This document shows positions 56,383 to 64,000 of a stretch of 64,000 nucleotides of DNA, in pieces (within the stretch, counting starts at the first letter, position 1; every line of letters starts with the position of its first letter). The stretch spans positions 434,001 through 498,000 of the forward strand of contig CAWATY010000031.1 in NCBI GenBank assembly GCA_963785115.1. The letters are read 5' to 3'. This DNA comes from JACCWP01 sp963785115. GTDB lineage: Bacteria; Actinomycetota; Actinomycetes; Propionibacteriales; Nocardioidaceae. The notes under the pieces were generated by a model. The model searched no databases. It was given only the letters and a program-made list of their open reading frames with translations, and was not told the origin of the DNA. Both the position numbers and the translations under genes were made by a program.

Positions 56383-57545
56383 CAGTTCCATCCTGAGGGT
56401 TCGCCGCCGACGCGCGCGTCCTCGATCTCGCTCTGGTACCCGCTCTTCCGGTACGCCTGCAGCGGGTCGCCCGGAAGTCCCCGGGACTCCCGCCAGGCGG
56501 CCAGGTCGGGGCGGACGTCGGTGTAGAAGGCGTCCATCAGGATGTCGTTGCCACCGAGCACGTCACCTGCCTGCTGGGCCTGGTCGAGGGCTGTGCGGTC
56601 CACGAGCATGGCGCGGGCGGTCATCTCCTGCACGTTGAGCAGGGAACGGATCTGTCCCGGGATCTTCTTCTCGATGTTGTGGCACTGGTCGAGCATCAGC
56701 GCTACGCCGCTGTCCGGCTCCAGGGCTCCGCCCTTGACCACCTCGAACATGATCCGGAACAGCTGGAACGGGTCGGCGGCACCGACGATGAGGTCGTCGT
56801 CAGCGTAGAAGCGGGAGTTGAAGTCGAACGACCCGAGCCGCCCGAGCCGGAGCAGCTGGGCGACGATGAACTCGATGTTGGTGCCCGGCGCGTGGTGACC
56901 GGTGTCGAGGCACACGACGGCCCGCTCTCCGAGGGCCACGCAGTGCGCGTACGACGTGCCCCAGTCGGGCACGTCGGTGTGGTAGAACGCCGGCTCGAAG
57001 AACTTGTACTCGAGCACGAGTCGCTGGTCGCCGCCGAGGTGTGCGTACACCTCGGCCAGTCCCTCACCCACCCGCTCCTGGCGCGCCGTCATGTCGTCCT
57101 GGCCCGGGTAGTTGGTGCCGTCGGCCAACCAGATCTTCAGGTCGCGGGAGCCGGTCTCGTTCATGATCTCGATGCACTCGACCATGTGCGCGATCGCCAG
57201 CTTGCGCACCCGCGGGTCGGGATGGGCCAGGCTCCCGAGCATGTAGTCGTCGTCCTGAAACGTGTTGGAGTTGATGGTGCCGAGCGCGACGCCGTGCTCC
57301 TCGGCGAACGTCCGCAGCGCGGCGAAGTCGTCGACCCGGTCCCAGGGGATGTGCAGCGCCACCCGCGGTGCGAGGCCGGTCAGCTCGTGCACCGTGGCGG
57401 CGTCGGCGATCTTCTCCTCGACCGTGCGGGGGACGCCTGGCTGGGCGAAGACCTTGAACCGCGTGCCGGAGTTGCCGAAGGCCCACGACGGGAGCTCGAC
57501 GGACTGGTGCTCGAGCTGCGCGGCGATGGCGTCAAAGCTGGACAT
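56382..57545 (-). CDS. rhaI: L-rhamnose isomerase (RhaI type)
   Basis: 387 aa from ATG 57545 with GGGGAG upstream. This is a metal-dependent TIM-barrel isomerase converting L-rhamnose to L-rhamnulose, of the xylose-isomerase-like group rather than the E. coli RhaA type. Characteristic stretches are APRVALHIPWDRVDDFAALR, DLKIWLADGTNYPGQDDMTA, LVLEYKFFEPAFYHTDVPDW, VVCLDTGHHAPGTNIEFIVA and LGSFDFNSRFYADDDLIVGA, with His and acidic metal ligands. It is the first gene of the rhaI-rhaD-rhaB-lacI operon. The promoter and operator lie 34-83 bp upstream. Confidence 0.93.
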   Translation of the reverse strand: MSSFDAIAAQLEHQSVELPSWAFGNSGTRFKVFAQPGVPRTVEEKIADAATVHELTGLAPRVALHIPWDRVDDFAALRTFAEEHGVALGTINSNTFQDDDYMLGSLAHPDPRVRKLAIAHMVECIEIMNETGSRDLKIWLADGTNYPGQDDMTARQERVGEGLAEVYAHLGGDQRLVLEYKFFEPAFYHTDVPDWGTSYAHCVALGERAVVCLDTGHHAPGTNIEFIVAQLLRLGRLGSFDFNSRFYADDDLIVGAADPFQLFRIMFEVVKGGALEPDSGVALMLDQCHNIEKKIPGQIRSLLNVQEMTARAMLVDRTALDQAQQAGDVLGGNDILMDAFYTDVRPDLAAWRESRGLPGDPLQAYRKSGYQSEIEDARVGGEPSGWN

Positions 57546-57578
57546 GGCGCTCCCCATCCGCTTGTGGAACATCGCTTG

Positions 57579-57628
57579 TGAAACGATTCACCGACTCCAC
57601 CGTAGAACCGCTCCGGATCGTGCGTCAA
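57579..57628 (-). promoter_or_regulatory. Promoter and operator of the rhaI-rhaD-rhaB operon
   Basis: On the minus strand TTGACG (57628-57623), an 18-bp spacer, then TACGGT (57604-57599) form a plausible sigma-70 promoter. The palindrome TGAAACGATTCA at 57579-57590 begins 8 bp downstream of the -10, over the expected start of transcription. That is the classical position for a LacI-family repressor. Confidence 0.65.
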
Positions 57629-57645
57629 GCGTCCCACCGGTGCGG

Positions 57646-57694
57646 TTGCGGGACCACTCGGACCGCCGTACGGTGCCCGCGATGAAACGGTTCA
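57646..57694 (+). promoter_or_regulatory. Promoter and operator of the MFS transporter operon
   Basis: TTGCGG (57646-57651), a 17-bp spacer and TACGGT (57669-57674) form a promoter whose -10 matches the divergent rhaI promoter. The operator TGAAACGGTTCA at 57683-57694 differs from the others at one base and starts 8 bp downstream of the -10. The spacing is the same as in front of rhaI. Confidence 0.62.
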
Positions 57695-57882
57695 ATCGCC
57701 GTGTCCATCACTACATCCATCACCGTGTCCATCACCGTGCGCATCGTGGGGTCCCTGCCACTGAAGGAGGCCGATCGTGGGCATCGGCGCGAAGGAGACC
57801 ACCGGCTGGAAGGCGACGATCGCCGTCGCGATGTCCAACTACATCGAGGCCGGGTCGATCATCGCCATCGCGGTCAGCCTGA
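57682..57882 (+). CDS. Possible leaderless His/Arg-rich small ORF ahead of the MFS gene
   Basis: ATG 57682 lies inside the operator, about 8 bp beyond the -10, where transcription should begin. The 66-codon frame starts MKRFNRRVHHYIHHRVHHRA, with seven histidines in the first 20 residues, generated by a 13-bp direct repeat (CCGTGTCCATCAC at 57699 and 57723). It overlaps the first 106 bp of the MFS gene in another frame. It may be only chance, but position and composition recall a leader peptide. It has no Shine-Dalgarno site, so it would need leaderless translation. Confidence 0.2.
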   Translation: MKRFNRRVHHYIHHRVHHRAHRGVPATEGGRSWASARRRPPAGRRRSPSRCPTTSRPGRSSPSRSA

Positions 57883-59102
57883 CGAACTGGCAGGCGGAGT
57901 TCGGCGTCGACGACTTCGCCGTCGGCCTGCTCGCCGCCCTCAGCGCCAATGCCTTCGGGGCGGCGGTCGGCGCGATCGTCGGCGGCTACCTGTGCGACCG
58001 GCTGGGTCGCAAGTTCATCTACACCTACGACCTGTTGCTGTACATGGTGGGCGTCCTGATCGCCGCGTTCGCGGTCAGCTACGGGATGCTGCTCACCGGG
58101 TTCGTGCTGACCGGTCTGGCGGTCGGCGCCGGCGTACCAGCGTCGTGGACGTACATCGCCGAGGAGGCGCCCGCTCGGGAGCGCGCCCGGCACGTCGGCA
58201 CGGCTCAGCTGGCATGGTCGCTGGGCCCCGTCGTCGGCTTCGCTCTCGCCGTGGCCGTCGGCCCGATGGGCCTGCTCGGCAACCGGCTCATCTTCCTGCA
58301 CCTGTTCGTCGTGGCCGCCGTGACGTGGTGGGTCCGCCAGGGATTGCACGAGTCGATCCTGTGGAGCGAGGAGCGGGACGGCGCCGCGACGTCCGATCGC
58401 GCGCGGGGCGACCTGCGCGAGCTGCTGGGCCGCCGGTCGAACGTGACCGCGCTGCTGTTCTTGTTCGGGGTCTACGGCTTCTGGAACCTGGTGGCCGGCC
58501 AGGCAGGCATCTTCATGCCCCGCGTGTACGGCGCGGCCGGGGTGACCAGCCCCACCGAGCAGAACGGCCTGCAGGTCCTGGTGTGGTCGTGCACCGTCCT
58601 CGCGACGTGGTGGGGCTTCATGCGCTACGCCGACCGCGTCGACCGACGCTGGCTGTACGCCCTGGGCGGCGGTCTCGGGATCGTCGCCTGGGCGGTGCTG
58701 GTCTACGCCGAGGGCTCGTTGCCGGTGCTGATCGGCTACGCCGTCATCTGGGGAGTCTCGGCGGGCATCGGGGCGCAGGCGTTCTACAGCGTCTGGACCA
58801 GTGAGCTGTTCGCCACCCGCTACCGCGCCAGCGCGCAAGGCGTGCTCTTCTTCGCCGCCCGATGCGCGGTCGGGGGGCTGAGCTACTGGTTCCCGACCCT
58901 GCTCACCGAGCAGGGGGTGCCGTTCGTGGGAACGCTCATGATCGGACTGCTCGCCGTCGCGCTCGTCGTCGGCACCGTCTGGGCTCCCGACACCCAGGGC
59001 AAGACGCTGCAGGAGATCGAGGCCGAGCGGTACGGCGAGGTGCTCGACCCCGATCCGGAGACGGCCGGCGACGTCCCCGTTCGCGGGGGGAGGCCGACAT
59101 GA
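57777..59102 (+). CDS. MFS sugar transporter, putative L-rhamnose permease
   Basis: 441 aa from GTG 57777 with GAAGGAGG 6 bp upstream. Twelve membrane segments are expected. The MFS loop 2-3 signature is GGYLCDRLGRKFIYTYDLLL, and the sugar-porter-like AEEAPARERARHVG follows helix 4. The second half has RYADRVDRRWLYALGGGLGI and TSELFATRYRASAQGVLFF, as in metabolite/sugar:proton symporters. The operator at 57683 and divergence from rhaI make rhamnose the best guess. Its stop overlaps the start of the second MFS gene. Confidence 0.87.
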   Translation: MGIGAKETTGWKATIAVAMSNYIEAGSIIAIAVSLTNWQAEFGVDDFAVGLLAALSANAFGAAVGAIVGGYLCDRLGRKFIYTYDLLLYMVGVLIAAFAVSYGMLLTGFVLTGLAVGAGVPASWTYIAEEAPARERARHVGTAQLAWSLGPVVGFALAVAVGPMGLLGNRLIFLHLFVVAAVTWWVRQGLHESILWSEERDGAATSDRARGDLRELLGRRSNVTALLFLFGVYGFWNLVAGQAGIFMPRVYGAAGVTSPTEQNGLQVLVWSCTVLATWWGFMRYADRVDRRWLYALGGGLGIVAWAVLVYAEGSLPVLIGYAVIWGVSAGIGAQAFYSVWTSELFATRYRASAQGVLFFAARCAVGGLSYWFPTLLTEQGVPFVGTLMIGLLAVALVVGTVWAPDTQGKTLQEIEAERYGEVLDPDPETAGDVPVRGGRPT

Positions 59103-60397
59103 CGGTGGGCACCGATTCGAGGACGCCGCCGACGCCGGCTCCCCCGGCCGGTCACTGGCGGACCGCGGTGCTCGGCGGCTTCGCCTCGTACATCGACTCG
59201 GCGGTCATCGTGGCCGGTGGCACCGCGTGGGTGCTCTACCAGGACAGCCTCGAGCTGGGCAGCTGGGACATCGGTGCCCTGTCGGCGATCATCACGTTCT
59301 GTCTGGCCGTCGGCGCCCTGGTGGGCGGACGACTCGGTGACCGCTTCGGACGCAAGCGGGTCTTCTCGATCGACCTGCTGGTGCTGGCGTTCGGCCTGCT
59401 GATCCTGATGGTCGCGCCATCGGCCGTTTTCCTGTACGCCGGCGTGGTCGTGGTGGGTCTCGCGATCGGGGCGGACATCCCGGTGTCGCTGGCGTTGATC
59501 GCCGAGGAGGCGCCGCCCGACCAGCGCAGCAGGCTCGTCGCGTTCTCCCAGGTGCTGTGGCTGATGGGCATCGTCGCCTCCATGGTGCTCGGCTTCGCGG
59601 TCTCGGGACTTGGTCCGCTCGGTGCCCGCATCCTGTTCGGACACGTGTTCGTGGTGGCGATCGTCATCTGGTTCCTCCGCCGCACGCTGCCCGAGTCACG
59701 ACAGTGGAACCGCGCCGTCGAGACGGTCGACCACGTGGCAGCGGAGCCGACGCACGTGCACCGCAACCGCACCCGGGATCTGCTTCCCTACCTGGCGCCG
59801 ATGCTCGCCACGGCGTGCTTCTACACGTTCAACAACCTGTCGGCGAACACCATCGGCCAGTTCCAGACCTTTCTGTTCGTCAACGTCGCGGACGTGAGCG
59901 TCACCACCGCGACCTTCGTCGGGGTGGTCGGCATCCCGATCGGGCTGCTCGGAAATCTTGTGTTCATGCGTATCGCGCCGCGGCCCCTGCGCATGAAGGG
60001 GTTCGTCCTCGGCTCCGCGCTGCTCGTCATCGGCTTCGCGGTCCCGTTGTCCTTAGGTGTCGACGTCACGACGCTGGCGATCGCGACGTTCCTGTCCGGC
60101 TTCGGCGGGGGGCTCGCGGGCGAGGCGATCTACAAGGTGTGGAGCCAGGAGCTCTTCCCGACCCTGATCCGCGCGAGCGCACAGGGCTCCACGATCTTCG
60201 TCACCCGGACGCTGACCGCGGCGTTCGCATTCGTGACTCCGGTCATCGCCGAGTCGAGCCCACGAGCCCTGATGGCCATCCTGGTCGGGTTGAACGCCAC
60301 CGCCGGCCTGGTCGGCTACCTGTGGGTACGCAGGTTCCCCATCGTCACCGAGACCGAGGACGTGGGCGCTCCCTCCACCACCGGGGCCGCTGTCTAG
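59099..60397 (+). CDS. MFS transporter, second copy
   Basis: 432 aa from ATG 59099, overlapping the previous stop by 4 bp (ATGA). It is related to the first MFS protein. Matching signatures are GGRLGDRFGRKRVFSIDLLV, IAEEAPPDQRSRLVAFSQVL and WSQELFPTLIRASAQGSTIF. The pair could form a heteromeric system or carry different substrates released in the same pathway, such as rhamnose and a product like lactate or propanediol. It shares the promoter and operator of the first copy. The isocitrate lyase-like gene starts 12 bp downstream. Confidence 0.86.
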   Translation: MTVGTDSRTPPTPAPPAGHWRTAVLGGFASYIDSAVIVAGGTAWVLYQDSLELGSWDIGALSAIITFCLAVGALVGGRLGDRFGRKRVFSIDLLVLAFGLLILMVAPSAVFLYAGVVVVGLAIGADIPVSLALIAEEAPPDQRSRLVAFSQVLWLMGIVASMVLGFAVSGLGPLGARILFGHVFVVAIVIWFLRRTLPESRQWNRAVETVDHVAAEPTHVHRNRTRDLLPYLAPMLATACFYTFNNLSANTIGQFQTFLFVNVADVSVTTATFVGVVGIPIGLLGNLVFMRIAPRPLRMKGFVLGSALLVIGFAVPLSLGVDVTTLAIATFLSGFGGGLAGEAIYKVWSQELFPTLIRASAQGSTIFVTRTLTAAFAFVTPVIAESSPRALMAILVGLNATAGLVGYLWVRRFPIVTETEDVGAPSTTGAAV

Positions 60398-60408
60398 GCT
60401 GGCGAGGG

Positions 60409-61206
60409 ATGGAAGCCGACCTGCGCCACGCCTTCGCCGAGCTGCACCGCCGAGACCTGTTCGTCATGCCGAACCCTTGGGACGTCGGGTCGGCGCTGCT
60501 GCTGCAGTCGATGGGCTTTGCGGCCCTGGCCACCACCAGCAGCGGGTTCGCGGCCACGTTGGGTCGGGACGACCAGCAGGTCACCCGGGACGAGCTGCTC
60601 GCGCACACCGCGGCCCTGACGGCGGCGCTGCAGGTGCCCCTCAACGTCGACGCGGAGCGGTGCTACGCCGACGACGTCCAGGGTGTCGCCGAGACGGTAG
60701 CGCTGATCGCCGAGGCGGGAGCCGCCGGCTTGTCGATCGAGGACTACGACCCCGCACGCGACGCCATCGACCCGGTCGACGTCGCCACCGAGCGGGTCGC
60801 CGCCGCGGCGGCTGTCGCGAGTCGGTCCGGGCTGGTGCTGACCGCCCGGGCCGAGAACCACCTGTACGGGGCGGGCTCGCTCGACGACACGATCGACCGG
60901 CTCCGCGCCTACCGGCGCGCCGGCGCCCAGGTGCTCTACGCGCCCGGTCTCTCCCGGCTGGCCGACATCGAGCGACTCGTGGCGGCGGTGGAGGACCCGG
61001 TGAACGTCCTGGCGCTCCCCGCGGGCCCGTCGGTGGCCGAGCTCGCCTCGGTGGGCGTACGCCGGGTGTCGACCGGCGGCTCCCTGGCCTGGGCCGCCTA
61101 CGGCGCTCTCACCGCGGCGGCCGCCGAGCTGCGCGATCGGGGGACGTCGACCTACACCGCGACCTCGCTGGGAGCCGACGACCGCGAGCGGGCCTTCGGG
61201 TCCTGA
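60409..61206 (+). CDS. Isocitrate lyase / PEP mutase family protein
   Basis: 265 aa from ATG 60409 with a GAGGG site just upstream. A PEP mutase/isocitrate lyase-like TIM barrel: FVMPNPWDVGSALLLQSMGF, TTSSGFAATLGRDDQ, VPLNVDAERCYADDVQGVAE, GLSIEDYDPARDAID, VLTARAENHLYGAGSLDDTI and AGAQVLYAPGLSRLADIERL. Metal-binding acidic residues (VDAERCYADD, EDYD) and the ARAEN loop are present. Family members are C-C lyases (oxaloacetate, 2-methylisocitrate) or mutases. Actinomycetes often carry such short paralogues without known substrate. It closes the MFS operon, so a role in handling a rhamnose-derived acid is possible. Confidence 0.85.
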   Translation: MEADLRHAFAELHRRDLFVMPNPWDVGSALLLQSMGFAALATTSSGFAATLGRDDQQVTRDELLAHTAALTAALQVPLNVDAERCYADDVQGVAETVALIAEAGAAGLSIEDYDPARDAIDPVDVATERVAAAAAVASRSGLVLTARAENHLYGAGSLDDTIDRLRAYRRAGAQVLYAPGLSRLADIERLVAAVEDPVNVLALPAGPSVAELASVGVRRVSTGGSLAWAAYGALTAAAAELRDRGTSTYTATSLGADDRERAFGS

Positions 61207-61213
61207 GGCGCCG

Positions 61214-62578
61214 TCACGTCCTCGTCAGCGTCCGCGCCCGCTCGTACTCCTCGTGGGGGACCGGCCGCGCGTCCTTGTCGCCCAGGTCGGGCAGGTCGAT
61301 CATGAACGTCTCCTGCGCGGAGTAGGCGGCCGAGGCGCAGATCACGCCGCAGGCCAACGTGAACCCACCGACTATCAGCGGGACGTTGGAGTCGATCGTC
61401 GTGATGGCGGCGTAGAGCAGCGGCAGGAACGACGTGATGACGGTGCCGATGTTCTGCGAGATGGCAAACGCGGTGACGCGCGTCCTCGTGGGGAACAGCT
61501 CCTGGTAGAAGCTGGGGAAGACCGCGTTGTAGCCCTGGTAGACCACACCCCACATCAGGACCGCGAAGACGAAGGCCATCGCGACGTTGTTCTGGCTGAT
61601 GAAGTACAGGTAGGCGAACGACAACAGTCCGGAGCCCAGGGCGCCGACGATGATCGGAGGCCGGCGGCCGATGCGGTCGCTGAGTCGTCCCACGTAGGGG
61701 ATCAGGGCCACCGCGACCGCATTGCCCACCACCGAGATCCACAGGTAGGCGGTCGTCGACATGCCGATGCCGTACGCGTCCTCGTTCGTCGCGTACGTGG
61801 CGCCGAACACCGTGGCCGCGATCGGAACCGCGTTCATCAGCGCCATGCAGGTCACGCGGATCATGTTCGGCCAGCTCTCGCGGAACGCCTGGACGATCGG
61901 CGCCGAGGCCACCTCGCCCTGCGCTGCCGACTCCTGGAACGCCGGCGTCTCCTCGACCCGGCGCCGGATGATCAGCCCGGCGAGCACGACCGCCGCGCTG
62001 AGCAGGAACGGGATCCGCCATCCCCACGACTCGAAGGCCGACTCCGACAACCAGATGGAGATCGGGAGGAACACCGCGGCGGCGAGGATCTGGCCCGCCT
62101 GCACGCCCTGCAGGCTGAAGCTGGAGAAGAATCCGCGCCGGCCGAGCGGCGAGTGCTCCACGATCATGGCGCTGGCGCCGGAGATCTCGCCACCGACCGC
62201 AAAGCCCTGGATGAGGCGCAGGATCACCAGCAACGACGGGGCGAGCACCCCCACCTGCTGGTACGTCGGCAGCACGGCGACGAGGAACGTGGAGATCCCC
62301 ATCAGCAGCATGCAGAGGACGAGGACGTTCTTGCGCCCGTGCTTGTCACCCCAGTGCCCGAGGATGAACGCACCGAGGGGACGCGCCACGTAGCCGGCGC
62401 CGAACGTCGCCAGCGACGCCGCCACGGCGACCTGCGGGTCGCCCTCGGGGAACATGATCTGCGGGAAGACCAGGGCGGCGGCCTGCGCGTAGATGAAGAA
62501 GTCGTAGTACTCCAGCGCGCTCCCCACCCAGCCGCTCGCTGCCGCCTTGCCCGGCGTCTTGGCGGTCTCCTGCGGCAC
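61214..62578 (-). CDS. MFS transporter, metabolite:H+ symporter (MHS) family
   Basis: 454 aa from GTG 62578, preceded by GGAAGGTGG. The MHS hallmarks are GWVGSALEYYDFFIYAQAAA, GHWGDKHGRKNVLVLCMLLM, LRLIQGFAVGGEISGASAMI, then VEHSPLGRRGFFSSFSLQGV, and WGWRIPFLLSAAVVLAGLII, RRRVEETPAFQE. Relatives carry proline/betaine, citrate, shikimate or aromatic acids; which one applies here is unknown. It converges on the PEP-mutase gene with 7 bp between the stops. Control is probably through tandem palindromes at 62608-62643, not through the rhamnose operator. Confidence 0.9.
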   Translation of the reverse strand: MPQETAKTPGKAAASGWVGSALEYYDFFIYAQAAALVFPQIMFPEGDPQVAVAASLATFGAGYVARPLGAFILGHWGDKHGRKNVLVLCMLLMGISTFLVAVLPTYQQVGVLAPSLLVILRLIQGFAVGGEISGASAMIVEHSPLGRRGFFSSFSLQGVQAGQILAAAVFLPISIWLSESAFESWGWRIPFLLSAAVVLAGLIIRRRVEETPAFQESAAQGEVASAPIVQAFRESWPNMIRVTCMALMNAVPIAATVFGATYATNEDAYGIGMSTTAYLWISVVGNAVAVALIPYVGRLSDRIGRRPPIIVGALGSGLLSFAYLYFISQNNVAMAFVFAVLMWGVVYQGYNAVFPSFYQELFPTRTRVTAFAISQNIGTVITSFLPLLYAAITTIDSNVPLIVGGFTLACGVICASAAYSAQETFMIDLPDLGDKDARPVPHEEYERARTLTRT

Positions 62579-62607
62579 GTCCTCGCCACCTTCCGGTGTG
62601 TGCGCTG

Positions 62608-62671
62608 TGTGCGCTCTGCGCACAACTGTGCGCTGTGCGCGCACGTTATCGAGCCGGAAACCACCCCGCAA
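62608..62671 (-). promoter_or_regulatory. Promoter with tandem palindromic operators for the MHS transporter
   Basis: On the minus strand TTGCGG (62671-62666), a 17-bp spacer and TAACGT (62648-62643) make a good promoter. Directly downstream are two copies of one dyad: TGTGCGC-TGT-GCGCGCA at 62627-62643 (one mismatch) and TGTGCGC-TCT-GCGCACA at 62608-62624 (perfect). Their centres are 19 bp apart. A further TGTGCGC half-site (62599-62605) follows. The binding protein is not identified. Confidence 0.6.
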
Positions 62672-62739
62672 CCGGACGAGAGGGTCAGCACCCGGGCTCC
62701 GTCGAGGAGGAACTCGAAGCCCCCGGCGGCCGCCTCGAG

Positions 62740-63978
62740 CTAGACGACCGGTTGCGGAGCCGCCTTGGCGTTGAGGTAGCGCTGCTCGGGAACGCTGGTG
62801 GCGAGCCGGGCCGCCGTCGCGTAGGCCACGCGCGCGTCCTCCGCACGACCGGAGCGGTCCAGCAGGTGCGCGTGCACGGCGTGCACGCGGTGCTGGCGGC
62901 GCAGGCTCGGGTTCCGCAGCAGCGGCTCGACGATCTCCAGGCCGGCTGCCGGGCCGTCGACCATGGCGACCGCGACGGCGCGGTTGAGGGTGACCACCGG
63001 CCCGGGCGCGACGTCGTCGAGCATCCGGTAGAGCGCCTCGATCTGCGGCCAGTCGGTGTCGGCGGCTGTGGCGGCCTCGGCGTGCACGGCCGCGATCGCG
63101 GCCTGCAGCTGGAACGGACCCACCGGGCCCTCAGGCAGCGCCCGCTCGACCAGTCCGACGCCCTCGCCGATGCGAGCCCGGTCCCATCGCGACCGGTCCT
63201 GCTCGGCCAGCGGCACCAGCGACCCGTCGGTGCCGACCCGGGCTGCGCGCCGGGCGTCGGTGAGCAGCATGAGGGCCAGCAGCCCGGCGACCTCGCCGTC
63301 GTGCGGCAGGCAGTCGTGCAGCCGGCGGGTGAGGCGGATCGCCTCGTCGGCGAGTGACGCGTCATACAGCCCGCCCCCGGTGGTGCTGGTGTGCCCCTCG
63401 GTGAAGACCAGGTACAGCACGTGACCGGCCGCGGCGACGCGACCGGGCAGCTCGTCGGCGGTCGGCAGCCCGAACCGGGCGTCGACATCGCGCAACCGAC
63501 GCTTCGCCCGGCTGATCCGCTGCGCCATCGTCGGCTCCGGCACCAGGAACGCCCGCGCGACCTGCCCCGTGCTGAGCCCACCCACCGCACGCAGCGTCAG
63601 GGCCACCTGCGAGGGCCCGGGCAGCGCGGGGTGGCAGCAGAGCAGCAGCAGGGCCAGGGAGTCGTCGCGCTCGCGCCGGTCGAGGTCCGCCGGCGCCGAC
63701 CACTGCTCGGTCGTCGAGTCGAGCGCCGCGCGCTCCTCCCGCTCGGCGCGGGACCGGTCACTGCGCCAGCGGTCGACCAGCCGACGCGACGCCACGGTGA
63801 TCAGCCACGCCTTCGGGTCTGCCGGCAGGCCGTCGGCGGGCCACTGCAGCGCGGCGGAGAGGAGCGCCTCCTGGACGGCGTCCTCGGCGGCATCGAAGTC
63901 GCCGTAGCGGCGCACCAGCGCGGTGAGCACGTGCGGCGCGCAGTCGCGCCACACGTGCTCGTAGCCGGTCGGGCTCAC
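62740..63978 (-). CDS. ECF sigma factor with long C-terminal extension (ECF42-like, DUF6596)
   Basis: 412 aa from GTG 63978. Region 2 is VLTALVRRYGDFDAAEDAVQ then EALLSAALQWP, with ADPKAWLITVASRRLVDRWR. Region 4 is LSTGQVARAFLVPEPTMAQR then ISRAKRRLRD. The remaining ~230 residues are an all-helical extension with VLYLVFTEGHTSTTGGGLYD, RLHDCLPHDGEVAGLLALML then LTDARR, and APGPVVTLNRAVAVAMVDGP, a TPR-like region seen in ECF42. ECF42 sigma factors usually sit beside a YCII/DGPF protein gene, which here would lie just outside the window at 64 kb. No anti-sigma factor is visible. Confidence 0.9.
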   Translation of the reverse strand: MSPTGYEHVWRDCAPHVLTALVRRYGDFDAAEDAVQEALLSAALQWPADGLPADPKAWLITVASRRLVDRWRSDRSRAEREERAALDSTTEQWSAPADLDRRERDDSLALLLLCCHPALPGPSQVALTLRAVGGLSTGQVARAFLVPEPTMAQRISRAKRRLRDVDARFGLPTADELPGRVAAAGHVLYLVFTEGHTSTTGGGLYDASLADEAIRLTRRLHDCLPHDGEVAGLLALMLLTDARRAARVGTDGSLVPLAEQDRSRWDRARIGEGVGLVERALPEGPVGPFQLQAAIAAVHAEAATAADTDWPQIEALYRMLDDVAPGPVVTLNRAVAVAMVDGPAAGLEIVEPLLRNPSLRRQHRVHAVHAHLLDRSGRAEDARVAYATAARLATSVPEQRYLNAKAAPQPVV

Positions 63979-64000
63979 CGGTTGACGACTGGCGTCACTG

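Noticed and set aside
1..64000. CRISPR arrays, tRNA, rRNA and IS elements
   Set aside because: No regularly spaced repeats, no cloverleaf-like sequences in intergenic regions and no transposase motifs were seen by eye; a tool search could still find a tRNA I missed.

Overview
The window is very high-GC DNA (roughly 70%) with dense genes, many GTG starts and frequent 4-bp ATGA/GTGA start-stop overlaps. Together with SigB/SigF-type and ECF sigma factors, GAF-ANTAR proteins, a DUF222/13E12 HNH gene under an actinobacterial SOS box, and a CUT1 sugar importer without its own ATPase, this points to an actinomycete (Actinomycetota). I cannot fix the genus. No rRNA, tRNA, CRISPR, IS element or prophage was recognised.

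Layout. (1) 149-7322: a cell-surface sugar region. A UDP-sulfoquinovose synthase-like gene and a second sugar-nucleotide epimerase are followed by a membrane-anchored GT2 glycosyltransferase, and on the other strand by a methyltransferase, a GtrA-type flippase and a large GT-C-like membrane protein. This resembles a GtrA/B/C glycan-decoration set. (2) 7383-11326: a secreted RCC1-repeat protein, an acetyltransferase, a GT4 glycosyltransferase and a methyltransferase. (3) 11479-13972: a DUF222-HNH gene with an SOS box on its start codon, then a CrcB fluoride-channel pair. (4) 13982-21672: a badly frameshifted stretch with a LacI regulator, a phytanoyl-CoA dioxygenase, an SDR, three coding-like segments I cannot name, an epimerase and a zinc alcohol dehydrogenase. 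(5) 21858-26923: a stress sigma factor, two GAF(-ANTAR) proteins, acetate kinase and a CYTH-CHAD protein. (6) 27054-44022: a c-di-GMP and two-component signalling district with four GGDEF/EAL proteins plus one EAL fragment, a histidine kinase and response regulator, a membrane-anchored molybdenum enzyme, a LigD phosphoesterase-polymerase, a beta-glucosidase and an aldo/keto reductase. (7) 43749-61206: an L-rhamnose regulon. (8) 61214-63978: an MHS-family transporter behind tandem palindromes, and an ECF42-like sigma factor.

The rhamnose regulon is the clearest functional unit. Rhamnosides enter through a CUT1 ABC importer (binding protein and two permeases) and are cleaved inside the cell by a GH78 alpha-L-rhamnosidase. 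Rhamnose is then processed by isomerase, kinase and a bifunctional aldolase/dehydrogenase to DHAP and an oxidised or reduced lactaldehyde product. Free rhamnose may enter through an MFS permease. Four copies of a 12-bp palindrome, TGAA(A/T)CG(A/G/T)TTCA, sit in front of four transcription units. They are the presumed operators of the LacI-family regulator encoded last in the rhaI-rhaD-rhaB operon.

Reading-frame quality is very uneven. Between about 11.5 and 38.3 kb almost every larger gene has indels, although its conserved motifs survive in alternating frames. From 38.3 kb to the end every frame is clean. Uneven assembly accuracy is the likeliest cause for most of these. True decay remains possible for about 14-20.5 kb.
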